A stretch of DNA of 64,000 nucleotides from Myxococcales bacterium (GTDB taxonomy: Bacteria; Myxococcota_A; Polyangia; Haliangiales; Haliangiaceae): assembly GCA_016707895.1 (NCBI GenBank), contig JADJGV010000002.1, positions 62,001 through 126,000 on the forward strand, written 5' to 3'. The notes under the pieces are model-generated. The model was not told where the DNA came from, did not search any database, and was given only the letters and a program-made list of their open reading frames with translations. Shown here piece by piece: positions 11,854 through 19,821 of this stretch. The translations under genes were made by a program, and so were the position numbers. Position 1 is the first letter of the stretch, and the number at the start of each line of letters is the position of its first letter.

Positions 11854-13188
11854 TCAGGCGGTCGCGATCGCGCCCACCGCCGCCGGCGCCTCGTCGGCCA
11901 CCCGCGCCTCCTCGGGCGCCGGGTGCGACGTGCCGCCGCCGCCGATCGCGTAGCCGGTCTCGCCGTGCAGGGCGCTGTCGAGGCCGTCGTACTCGACCTC
12001 GGCGTCGACGCGCAGGCCGATCGTCTTCTCGATCACCTTCAGGATCACCAGCGTGACGATCGCGGCGTAGGCGCCGGCGGCCAGCAAGCCGATGGCCTGC
12101 TCGAGCAGCAAGCTGGAGTTGCCGGCGAGGACGCCGCCACCGACCCCGCTTGGGGTGAGCGCCGCGGTCGCGAACACGCCGGTGAGCAGCGCGCCGGCCG
12201 CGCCGCCGACGCCGTGGACGCCGAACGCGTCGAGCGAGTCGTCGTAGCGGAAGCGGCCCTTGAGCAGCACGCCGCCGAAGCACGCGGCGCCGGTGAGGGC
12301 GCCGATGACCATCGCGGCGCCCGGGTTGACGAAGCCGGCGGCCGGCGTGATGCCGACGAGGCCGGCGACCAGGCCGGAGGCGACGCCGAGCATCGTGGCC
12401 TTCTTCTGCCGCATCGCCTCGAGCACCGCCCACGCCAGCGCGCCGGCGGCGGCCGCGAGGTGGGTGTTGACCAGCGCCAGCGACGCCAGCCCCGGCGCGC
12501 CGGCCGCGCCCTCGGCGCTGCCGGTGACCGCGCCGCCAGCGTTGAAGCCGAACCAGCCGAACCACAGGATGCCCGCGCCGAGCACGGTCATCGTCAGGTT
12601 GTGCGGGGTGTGCGAGCGCGACGGGTAGCCCTTGCGCTTGCCGATCACGATCGCCGCGACCAGCGCCGACACGCCCGAGGCCCAGTGCACGACGGTGCCG
12701 CCGGCGAAGTCGAGGGCGCCGCGCTTGCCGAGCCAGCCGCCCGGGCCCCACACCCAGTGCGCGATCGGGTCGTAGACCAGCGTGGTCCACGCCAGCGTGA
12801 ACGCGATGTACGCGCCGAACTTGAGCCGCTCGGCGTACGCGCCAGAGATCAGCGCCGGCGTGATGATCGCGAACATCCCCTGGTACATCATGAACAGGAT
12901 GTGCGGGACGGTGCGGCCGGCGCCGTCGGTGCCGACGCCGTCGAGCCCGGCGAAGTCGAGCCCGCCGATCAGCCCGTGCTGGCTGGGGCCGAAGGCGAGC
13001 GTGTAGCCGATCAGCGCCCACTGCAGGCTCACCAGGCCCAGGGCGAGGAAGCTGTGCATGAACGTCGAGAGGACGTTCTTGCCTTGGACCATGCCCCCGT
13101 AGAACAGCGCCAGGCCGGGGGTCATCAGCATGACCAAGGCCGTGGAGACGAGGAGCCACGCGGTGTCGCCAGAGCTGATCGCAGACAT
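11854..13188 (-). CDS. amt: Ammonium transporter
   Basis: Inner-membrane ammonia channel of 444 residues with 11 predicted membrane helices and the expected trimer-family motifs: ALFYGGMVQGKN near residue 30, the pore-lining histidine in GTVVHWASG near 168, and the second pore histidine in DAFGVHGVGG near 318. The C-terminal tail is about 45 residues with EYDGLDSALHGE, the segment that in AmtB contacts GlnK; no glnB/glnK gene is next to it. The tail ends in an Ala/Glu-rich extension. No sigma-54 -24/-12 site was seen upstream. Confidence 0.94.
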   Translation of the reverse strand: MSAISSGDTAWLLVSTALVMLMTPGLALFYGGMVQGKNVLSTFMHSFLALGLVSLQWALIGYTLAFGPSQHGLIGGLDFAGLDGVGTDGAGRTVPHILFMMYQGMFAIITPALISGAYAERLKFGAYIAFTLAWTTLVYDPIAHWVWGPGGWLGKRGALDFAGGTVVHWASGVSALVAAIVIGKRKGYPSRSHTPHNLTMTVLGAGILWFGWFGFNAGGAVTGSAEGAAGAPGLASLALVNTHLAAAAGALAWAVLEAMRQKKATMLGVASGLVAGLVGITPAAGFVNPGAAMVIGALTGAACFGGVLLKGRFRYDDSLDAFGVHGVGGAAGALLTGVFATAALTPSGVGGGVLAGNSSLLLEQAIGLLAAGAYAAIVTLVILKVIEKTIGLRVDAEVEYDGLDSALHGETGYAIGGGGTSHPAPEEARVADEAPAAVGAIATA

Positions 13189-13332
13189 CCCTCGACGCTA
13201 GCGGGCCGAGGTTTCCGCCAGGTTTCTTCCCGGGGTCCGGGAGGTAGAACCTGCGGAACGGCCCTCAGCCGGGCTCGGGCGGATCTGTCTCGCCAGCCGC
13301 GGTCCGGATTGACTCCGGGGCCGAAAACGCCG

Positions 13333-13357
13333 ATCGGCCCGCGTTCTGCGGGCCGAT
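13333..13357 (-). terminator. Hairpin downstream of rpmA
   Basis: A perfect 10-bp stem, ATCGGCCCGC (13333-13342) with GCGGGCCGAT (13348-13357), and a 5-base loop. On the minus strand it is followed by CGGCGTTTTCGG, a short T run. It sits 87 bp after the rpmA stop and probably ends the rplU-rpmA transcript. Confidence 0.6.
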
Positions 13358-13444
13358 GGAAGCGTCAACGCGGATCAGCGATCGCCCGATGCGACGCAGG
13401 GTCGATCGGGCCGTGTCACCAAAGGTCGCGAGACCTTCGGGAGA

Positions 13445-13711
13445 TCAGGTTGCCGCAGCGGCGGGGTACACCGCCACCTTGGTCTTGTCGCGACCCGAGC
13501 GCTCGAACTTGACCTCGCCATCGACGAGGGCAAACAGCGTCCAGTCGCGGCCGATGCCGACGTTCGCGCCGGCGTGGTACTTGGTGCCGACCTGGCGAAC
13601 CAGGATGCTACCAGCCGTGACCGTCTGACCGGCGAAGCGCTTGACGCCCCGCATCTTCGGCAGCGAGTCGCGGCCGTTACGGGTCGATCCTTGTCCCTTT
13701 TTGTGTGCCAT
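13445..13711 (-). CDS. rpmA: 50S ribosomal protein L27
   Basis: 88 residues, complete. The N-terminus MAHKKGQGSTRNGRDS is the flexible arm that reaches the peptidyl-transferase centre, and the body has GSILVRQVGTKYHAG, the L27 signature. There is no Firmicute-type cleavable extension. It lies 13 bp after rplU, the standard pairing. The usual third gene, obg, is not next; the stretch downstream is a terminator and then amt. Confidence 0.97.
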   Translation of the reverse strand: MAHKKGQGSTRNGRDSLPKMRGVKRFAGQTVTAGSILVRQVGTKYHAGANVGIGRDWTLFALVDGEVKFERSGRDKTKVAVYPAAAAT

Positions 13712-13724
13712 GACGCTTCGCTCC

Positions 13725-14036
13725 TCAGCCGACGATCGAGTCGATCTTGACCGCCGTCAGCTCCTGACGGTGGCCGTTGCGACGGACGTAGTTCTTGCGG
13801 CGGCGGAACTTGAAGACCACCAGCTTCTCGCCCAGGCCCTGCTCGACGATCGAGCCGGAGACCGTGGCGCCGGCGACGGTGGGCTTGCCCACCGCGACCT
13901 TGCCGTCGTTGGCGACCAGGAGGACCTGATCGAACGACACCTTGTCACCCGCGTTGCCCGCGAGCTTCTCGACCCAGAGGGTCTGGCCGGGCTCGGCCCG
14001 GTACTGCTTTCCGCCAGTTTGAATCACCGCGTACAT
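13725..14036 (-). CDS. rplU: 50S ribosomal protein L21
   Basis: 103 residues, complete. MYAVIQTGGKQYR at the start and KFRRRKNYVRRNGHRQ near residue 75 are typical of L21, which binds 23S rRNA. The start is ATG at 14036 with GGAGA seven bases upstream; the longer frame to 14150 crosses the promoter and is not used. It is first in the rplU-rpmA operon. Confidence 0.97.
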   Translation of the reverse strand: MYAVIQTGGKQYRAEPGQTLWVEKLAGNAGDKVSFDQVLLVANDGKVAVGKPTVAGATVSGSIVEQGLGEKLVVFKFRRRKNYVRRNGHRQELTAVKIDSIVG

Positions 14037-14070
14037 TGAATTCTCCGCGATCGCGCGTTTGGAATCGCGG

Positions 14071-14098
14071 ACTTTACTCACAGGGGCCCGCGCGTCAA
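14071..14098 (-). promoter_or_regulatory. Sigma-70 promoter of rplU-rpmA
   Basis: On the minus strand, TTGACG (14098-14093) and TAAAGT (14076-14071) are separated by 16 bp, 34 bp upstream of the ATG. It is a strong match for this GC-rich genome. Confidence 0.65.
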
Positions 14099-14208
14099 GC
14101 CTTCCTCCGAGAGAGTTACAACTCGCTGAGATCGTTGCACCTCCTGGCACCCACTCCCGGCGATCGTGTGCGCTCCGTTATTTCGCCCGCCCCCCAAAGG
14201 TGGGTAGG

Positions 14209-15345
14209 ATGCCCGCAATGAGGCACCTCCTGGCTTGCGCTGCCATCCTCCTGGCCGCGCCGCTCCTCGGCTGTGGCGACAACCGCAAGGTGAACGAGGG
14301 CGACGTCGACGCCCCCGTCGCTGACGCCCCCGACATCGACGCGGTGCCCATCGACGCCCGCCCCGTGGACGCCGCGATCGACGCCAACTGTCCGGCGCGG
14401 GCCGCCGGCACGGTCGGCGGGACCTGCATCTCAGACGCTCAGTGCGACAGCGCGACGGGCGCCGGTGACGGCTTCTGCCTGCGCGGCGCCCAGGGCTCGA
14501 TCGTCTGGCCGACCGAGGGCTACTGCGTGAACCAGATCGACAGCTGCACCGTGAACAGCTGCGGCGCGGGCAACCAGTGCACCACGATCGACGATCCGCT
14601 CGGCGCGTTCCGGGCGTGCATGCCGGCGTGCGGCGCGGACCCCTGCATCTGCTCGAACGGCCAGATCTGCGCGACCGGCTTCTCGGGCTCGGATCTCGGC
14701 GCCGGCCAGATGGCGTGCCTGCCAGGCAACGCGGCGTCGATCGACGGCGCGGCCTGCACCGGCTTCGGCGAGTGCGCGCAGGACTCGCTGTGCCAGAACA
14801 ACTCGTTCGAGTTCCCGGGCGGCATGTGCGGGCGGATCGGCTGCACGATCGGCAACGACAGCACCTGCGCCGCTGGCGGCGACGGCCACTGCGTCGACCT
14901 CGCGCAGATCACCGCCGGCTTCAACACCGGCACGATCTGCGTGGACCGCTGCGTCAGCGACACCGACTGCCGCCAGGGTGAGGGCTACCGCTGCGTTGAC
15001 GGCGGCGGCACGATCGGCAAGTACTGCCGTCACCCGCAGATCGGCGACACCTGCACGATGGACGCGCAGTGCGACGACGCGGTCGGCATGCGGTGCGGGT
15101 TCTCGCTCCCGGGTGGCTTCTGCACCGTGCGCCAGCCGTGCCCGACGCCGGGCTCGAGCCAGGGCTGCGCACCGCTGTCGAGCATCTGCTGGGACGGGCC
15201 CACGCCGGCCGACCTCAACTTCTGCGTGGATCGCTGCGGTGGTCCGGAGAACACCCAGGGCGGTTGCCGCGCCGGCCTGACCTGTCGCGACGTCGACCCG
15301 CTGGGCGGTCCGACCCACGTCTTCCTCGGCTGCATCGCGCCCTGA
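14209..15345 (+). CDS. Cysteine-rich lipoprotein with Asp/Ala linker
   Basis: A surface lipoprotein of unknown function, 378 residues. The signal peptide ends in the lipobox LLGC (about residue 21). It is followed by a linker of D-x-DA repeats (DVDAPVADAPDIDAVPIDAR), then about 300 residues with more than 35 regularly spaced cysteines in short CxxxxQC-type units such as SDAQCDS and MDAQCDD. These look like small disulfide-rich modules repeated four to six times, similar in spacing to EGF or Dickkopf-like repeats of myxobacterial proteins. A second ATG at 14218, with TAGGA upstream, is an equally good start. A terminator hairpin follows the gene. Confidence 0.75.
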   Translation: MPAMRHLLACAAILLAAPLLGCGDNRKVNEGDVDAPVADAPDIDAVPIDARPVDAAIDANCPARAAGTVGGTCISDAQCDSATGAGDGFCLRGAQGSIVWPTEGYCVNQIDSCTVNSCGAGNQCTTIDDPLGAFRACMPACGADPCICSNGQICATGFSGSDLGAGQMACLPGNAASIDGAACTGFGECAQDSLCQNNSFEFPGGMCGRIGCTIGNDSTCAAGGDGHCVDLAQITAGFNTGTICVDRCVSDTDCRQGEGYRCVDGGGTIGKYCRHPQIGDTCTMDAQCDDAVGMRCGFSLPGGFCTVRQPCPTPGSSQGCAPLSSICWDGPTPADLNFCVDRCGGPENTQGGCRAGLTCRDVDPLGGPTHVFLGCIAP

Positions 15346-15369
15346 CGCCCGCCGGCCAGCGGCTGTCAT

Positions 15370-15393
15370 CGACCCCGCCGCCTGGCGGGGTCG
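15370..15393 (+). terminator. Hairpin after the Cys-rich lipoprotein
   Basis: A perfect 10-bp stem, CGACCCCGCC (15370-15379) with GGCGGGGTCG (15384-15393), a 4-base loop, and then GTGATTTCGG. It lies 24 bp after the stop and 33 bp before the next ATG. Confidence 0.6.
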
Positions 15394-15425
15394 GTGATTT
15401 CGGGGCGTGCGCTACGGTCGGGGCC

Positions 15426-18131
15426 ATGGCTCGCACGTCGTTGGTCGCGGTCGCGCTGGTCTCGATGGTCGTGGGGTGTGGCGGCGGGCATCCCGCGGCG
15501 GCGCCGGCGCGCCCGCCGTCGCCCGGGCCGGTGGGGCCTGCCCCGGCGATCGACCCGCCGGCGATCGACCCGCTGGCGGTCGCACCGGTGGCGCCGGCCG
15601 ACGTGCGCCTGCCGCGCGCGTTCCGCGTCGAGAGCTACGCGCCCAGCCTGGTGATCGACCCGGCGCAGCCGACGTTCACCGGCTCGATCGCGATCGCCGG
15701 GACGCTCGCGGCCGGCACGCCGGCGGTCTGGCTGCACGCGGAGCGGCTGACGATCGACTCTGCGGTCGCGACCACCGCCACCGGTGACGTGCCGCTGAGG
15801 GTGTGGACCGATCGCGCGCCGGGCCGCGTCGCGCTGACCGCGGCGGCGCCGCTGCCGGCGGGACACGTCGTGATCACGCTGCGCTACCGCGGCGCCCTCG
15901 ACGAGGTCGACACCGCCGGTACGTTCCGGCAGCAGGTCGCGGGCGCGTGGTACGCGTTCACCCAGCACGAGGCGCTGTACGCGCGGCGCACCTTCCCGTG
16001 CGTCGACGAGCCCGACGCCAAGGTGCCGTGGACGCTGACGCTCGAGGTGCCGGCGGCGCTGGTGGCGGCGTCCAACGCGCCGATCGTCAGCGAGGAGGCG
16101 CGCGGGGCGACCCGGGTGGTGCGGTTCGCGGCGACGCCGCCGCTGCCGTCGTACCTGGTGGCGTTCGCCGTCGGGCCGTTCGACGTGGTCGACGCCGGGA
16201 CCACCCGCGCCGGCGTGCCGCTGCGGATCCTGGCGCTGGCCGGCCGCGCGGCCGACGCGGCGTTCGCGGCGCGCGTGACCGCGCCGCTGGTGGCCGGCCT
16301 CGAGGACTGGTTCGGCAGCGCGTACCCCTTCGCCAAGCTCGACGCGGTGGCGATCCCGACGACCGTCGGCTTCGGCGCGATGGAGAACCCCGGCCTCATC
16401 ACCTACCGCGAGAGCCTGCTGCTGATGCCCGCCGACGCGCCCGCCAGCCGCCAGCGCGCCTACGTCGGCGTCGGCACGCACGAGCTGGCCCACCAGTGGT
16501 TCGGCGATCTGGTGACGCCGGTGTGGTGGGACGACCTGTGGCTCAACGAGTCGTTCGCGAGCTGGCTGCCGGCCAAGGTGATCGCGAAGGTGCTCCCCCA
16601 GTTCGTGCAGCCGCTCGACGCGATCGAGGGGCGCAACAGCGCGCTCGACGCCGACAGCCTGGCCACCGCGCGGCGGATCCGCCAGCCGATCGCCTCCGAG
16701 GACGACATCCTGACCGCGTTCGACGGCATCACCTACGGCAAGGGCGCCGCGGTGCTGCGGATGTTCGATGCCTACGTCGGGCCCGAGCGGTTCCAGGCTG
16801 GCGTCCGCGCGTACCTCGCGGCCCACGCCGGCGGCAACGCGACCGCCGCCGACTTCCTGGCGGCGATCGCCGCCCAGGCGCCGGAGCTCGACGTCACCGC
16901 GGCGATGTCGTCGCTGCTCGATCAGGCCGGCGCGCCGCGGGTGACCGCGACGATCGACTGCGCGCCGGGCCGCGCGGCGGTGGTGCTGACCCAGGCGCGC
17001 TACCTGCCGGTGGGCGCGGCCGCGTCGACCACCCAGCCGGTGTGGCGGCTGCCGGTGTGCGTGCTCGCCGAGATCGGCGGCGCGCGGGCGCGGCAGTGCA
17101 CGACGCTGGGCGCCGAGCCCGCCGTGGTGGAGTTCGCCCGCTGCCCGACGTGGGCCTGGCCCAACGCCGACGGGCTCGGCTACTACCGCGGCGGCGTGCC
17201 GGCGGCGGCGTGGCCGACGCTCCTGGCCGCCGCGCCGCGCCTCGACCCCGCGCCTCGCCTGGCGCTGATGAGCGACCTGCTCGCGGCGGTGGCCGCGGGC
17301 GACGTCGACCTCGGCGTGGTGCTGCCGGCGCTGCCGGCGCTGGTCAAGCGGGGCACGCCGCCTGAGCAGGTGCTGGCGGCGCGGCTGGTCGACGGGGCGC
17401 GGCCGTGGGTGCCGGCGGCCGATCGGGCGCGGTTCGCGCGCTGGGTGGCGCGGACGTTCGCCGGCGCGCGCGGGCTGGGGCTGACGCCGCGGGCCGACGA
17501 GGACACCGTGCGCGAGCGGCTCCGCGGCGAGCTGGTGCCGCTCCTGGCCGAGACCGGCGGCGATCCCGCCCTGCGCAAGGCCGCGGTCGCGGCGGCGGCC
17601 GACTGGCGGCGCCTGCCGCTGGCGACGCGCGCGATGGTGCTGTGGCTCGCGGTGCGGGCCGATCCCGCGATCCACGACGGGCTGCTGGCGGCGTTCCGCG
17701 CCGAGCCCGATCGCGTGGCGCGCCGCGACCTGACCCGCGCGCTCGGCGGCGTCGCCGATCCGGCGCGCCTGGGCGCCGCGCTGGCGCTGACGCTGGACCC
17801 GGCGATCGACGTGCGCGACGCGGTCGAGATCATCTACGTGGCGACCAGCCGCGAGGACACCCGCCCGGTGGCCGAGGCGTTCGTGCGCGCGCACGCCGAC
17901 GAGCTGCTGGCGCGGCTGCCGGTGCAATCGCGCGCCGGCATGATCGGCTGGCTGACCAGCGGCTGCGACCCGGCGTCGGTGGCCGACGCGCAGGCCTTCG
18001 CCGAGGCCAAGCTGGCGGCCCTGCCGGGCGCGCGGCGGCGGATCGACCAGTCGCTCGAGCGGCTGCGCCAGTGCGTCGCGCGGCGCGCGCTGATCGAGCC
18101 CGCGGTCGCCGCCTGGGCCCACCGGCTCTGA
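15426..18131 (+). CDS. M1-family zinc aminopeptidase, lipoprotein
   Basis: A 901-residue exported metallopeptidase that would remove N-terminal residues from peptides. The signal peptide ends in VVGC (about residue 19), so it is probably lipid-anchored, and is followed by a Pro/Ala linker. Domain I carries the beta-saddle. The exopeptidase motif GFGAMEN is near residue 317 and the zinc motif HELAHQWFGD near 352, with the third zinc ligand in NESFASW about 20 residues later. The C-terminal third is an all-helical ERAP1-like domain. A second aminopeptidase (pepA) is in the window, but that one is cytoplasmic. The gene converges with the amidohydrolase after 7 bp. Confidence 0.93.
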   Translation: MARTSLVAVALVSMVVGCGGGHPAAAPARPPSPGPVGPAPAIDPPAIDPLAVAPVAPADVRLPRAFRVESYAPSLVIDPAQPTFTGSIAIAGTLAAGTPAVWLHAERLTIDSAVATTATGDVPLRVWTDRAPGRVALTAAAPLPAGHVVITLRYRGALDEVDTAGTFRQQVAGAWYAFTQHEALYARRTFPCVDEPDAKVPWTLTLEVPAALVAASNAPIVSEEARGATRVVRFAATPPLPSYLVAFAVGPFDVVDAGTTRAGVPLRILALAGRAADAAFAARVTAPLVAGLEDWFGSAYPFAKLDAVAIPTTVGFGAMENPGLITYRESLLLMPADAPASRQRAYVGVGTHELAHQWFGDLVTPVWWDDLWLNESFASWLPAKVIAKVLPQFVQPLDAIEGRNSALDADSLATARRIRQPIASEDDILTAFDGITYGKGAAVLRMFDAYVGPERFQAGVRAYLAAHAGGNATAADFLAAIAAQAPELDVTAAMSSLLDQAGAPRVTATIDCAPGRAAVVLTQARYLPVGAAASTTQPVWRLPVCVLAEIGGARARQCTTLGAEPAVVEFARCPTWAWPNADGLGYYRGGVPAAAWPTLLAAAPRLDPAPRLALMSDLLAAVAAGDVDLGVVLPALPALVKRGTPPEQVLAARLVDGARPWVPAADRARFARWVARTFAGARGLGLTPRADEDTVRERLRGELVPLLAETGGDPALRKAAVAAAADWRRLPLATRAMVLWLAVRADPAIHDGLLAAFRAEPDRVARRDLTRALGGVADPARLGAALALTLDPAIDVRDAVEIIYVATSREDTRPVAEAFVRAHADELLARLPVQSRAGMIGWLTSGCDPASVADAQAFAEAKLAALPGARRRIDQSLERLRQCVARRALIEPAVAAWAHRL

Positions 18132-18138
18132 TCGCGCC

Positions 18139-19005
18139 TCAGCGGTCGAGCAGCGCCAGCGTGTTGCCGCCGAGGATGCGGTCGATGTCCCGGGCCGGCG
18201 CGCGCAGGCGCTGCACCCAGCCGCGGATGGCGCCGTAGTCGTACTGCCCGTCGGCGCCGTGGAAGCCGTACGGCGCGTCGGTGCCGTACAGCACGCGCTC
18301 GGGCCCGACCGCGGCCACCGCGTCGCGCACCAGGGCCTCGTCGAGGTACGGGCTCGACACGTCGAGCGCCAGCCGGCGGTCGTCGCGGATGGCGCCCCAC
18401 AGCCGGTCGTAGTGCGGGATGCCGGCGTGGGCGAAGATCAGCCGCAGCCGCGGCGCGGCGTCGGCCAGCACCCGCCAGGCGCCGCGCGCGCCGAAGCCGA
18501 GGTGGATCAAGATCGGCAACCCCAGCTCCTCGCACCGCTGGGCGATCGGGATCGCGTCGGTCAGGGGCCAGCCGTGCCAGTGCGGGTGCAGCTTCACGCC
18601 GATCATCCCCGGCACCCCGCGCCACCGCTCGAGCTCGTCGAGGCCGACCGCCGCGCGCGGGTTGAGGAAGATCCAGCCCAGGAAGCGATCGGGGTGGGCG
18701 CGCACCACGGCGGCCACGCTGGCGTTGTCGGGGCGAGGGTAGATCGCGTAGGTCGCGCCGCCGAGGCGCAGATCGCCGCCGCGGGTGATCGTCGTCTCGG
18801 CGACGACCTGGGCCAGCGGGTGGCACGGCGAGCGCATCAGCCGGCGCACCACCGCCAGCAGCCGCCGCGGGGTCTCGGGCAGCGGATCGTTCATACACGG
18901 GATCAGCGCCACCCGCGCGACGCCCCGCTCGTCGAGCTGGGCCAGCATCGTCGGCACGTCCAGCATCCGGGGTTCGTAGTGGGCGTGGACGTCGATGACG
19001 GTCAC
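18139..19005 (-). CDS. Amidohydrolase-2-type metal-dependent hydrolase
   Basis: A 288-residue TIM-barrel protein. The metal-binding start VIDVHAHYEP, KLHPHWHGW near residue 140, the histidine of IFAHAGIPHYD near 200 and YGTDAPYG near 250 place it in the amidohydrolase 2 (ACMSD/uracil-5-carboxylate decarboxylase) superfamily. These decarboxylate or hydrolyse small aromatic or heterocyclic acids; the substrate is unknown. GTG at 19005 starts exactly at the metal motif and gives a normal length; the 58-residue upstream extension is basic and overlaps the next gene's promoter. Confidence 0.85.
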   Translation of the reverse strand: MTVIDVHAHYEPRMLDVPTMLAQLDERGVARVALIPCMNDPLPETPRRLLAVVRRLMRSPCHPLAQVVAETTITRGGDLRLGGATYAIYPRPDNASVAAVVRAHPDRFLGWIFLNPRAAVGLDELERWRGVPGMIGVKLHPHWHGWPLTDAIPIAQRCEELGLPILIHLGFGARGAWRVLADAAPRLRLIFAHAGIPHYDRLWGAIRDDRRLALDVSSPYLDEALVRDAVAAVGPERVLYGTDAPYGFHGADGQYDYGAIRGWVQRLRAPARDIDRILGGNTLALLDR

Positions 19006-19099
19006 CCGGGGAGTATGCCCGAGCGCGATCGTGCGTGGGCGCGGCGTCCGCCGCTGCGACACGTTGACCGTGGTCGCCGACCGAGGGCAGACTCGGCGC

Positions 19100-19333
19100 A
19101 TGGCGCGTCTGTACCGGGTCGATAATGGCGAGACCATCGGCCAGATCAACGACAAGCAACTCCAGTTCCTCGTCGACATGCTCGAGGAAGAAGACGAAGA
19201 GGATCAGGACTACTACATCGACGCCGATACGCTTGAGCTGTTCTCCGACAACGGCTGCGACCCCGAGCTGCTGGCGCTCCTGGAGAGCGCCCTCGAGGAC
19301 GGCGAGGACGGCGTCGACATCGCCTGGGAGTAG
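19100..19333 (+). CDS. Small acidic conserved-type protein
   Basis: 77 residues, strongly acidic (about one third Asp+Glu). It begins MARLYRVDNGETIGQIND, has the block QLQFLVDMLEEEDEEDQ, and then DYYIDADTLELF and LLALLESALEDGEDG. I recall similar small proteins in other myxobacteria, sometimes labelled with enzyme names they are too short to deserve. No function can be assigned. TTGACC at 19064 with a weak -10 near 19088 would give a very short or absent leader. It converges with the lipoprotein gene at 19340. Confidence 0.75.
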   Translation: MARLYRVDNGETIGQINDKQLQFLVDMLEEEDEEDQDYYIDADTLELFSDNGCDPELLALLESALEDGEDGVDIAWE

Positions 19334-19339
19334 CGCTCC

Positions 19340-19732
19340 CTACCGCAAGAGCGCGTACAGCGCGACCGAGGCCAGCGAGATGGCCAGGCTGCGCACCGCC
19401 GCCAGCGGCGCCTCGCCGATCGCGCCCATCGGCACCGCGGTCTCGCGGTCGGCCTCGACCCACACCCGCACGGTCTTCTCGGTCGGGCCGACGGCGACCG
19501 ACAGATCGGCGTAGCCGGTCGGCACGCCGGTGATCACGACGTGCTCGGTGCGGGCGTCCTGGACCACCAGCACGCCGTCGATCGCGACGGTGACGCCGTC
19601 GGCGACGTCGGTGAACACCAGCGCGACCCGGCCGGTGGCCTGGCCCGGCGTCGACGGGAAGCGCGCGGTGACGTCGTGGGCGCACGCGGCGCAGGCGAGG
19701 GCGAGGAGGAGGGCGAGGGGAGCGGGGCGCAT
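19340..19732 (-). CDS. Small lipoprotein with a C-terminal hydrophobic segment
   Basis: 130 residues of unknown function. The signal peptide MRPAPLALLLALACAAC ends in a lipobox-like LACAAC. Residues 30-100 are strand-rich and resemble a PEGA-like fold (VTVAIDGVLVV, then VVITGVPTGYADLSVAVG). Residues 112-129 form a hydrophobic helix (VRSLAISLASVALYALL), unusual for a lipoprotein and possibly a second anchor. It is divergent from the cyclase gene. Confidence 0.65.
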   Translation of the reverse strand: MRPAPLALLLALACAACAHDVTARFPSTPGQATGRVALVFTDVADGVTVAIDGVLVVQDARTEHVVITGVPTGYADLSVAVGPTEKTVRVWVEADRETAVPMGAIGEAPLAAVRSLAISLASVALYALLR

Positions 19733-19821
19733 GCCGGCTTGGTCGCGGGCGCGGCGGCCGCCGTTGCCTGCGGGTGTGCGGCGGCGATGCGCGCCGCGCG
19801 AGTTGGGTGGATACTGGGCAG

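Noticed and set aside
13200..13260. Sigma-54 promoter before amt
   Set aside because: TGGCGG is present on the minus strand but no TTGC at the -12 spacing.
15366..18122. A 918-codon minus-strand frame opposite the M1 peptidase gene
   Set aside because: Arg/His/Gln-rich low-complexity translation; the plus frame carries all M1 motifs.
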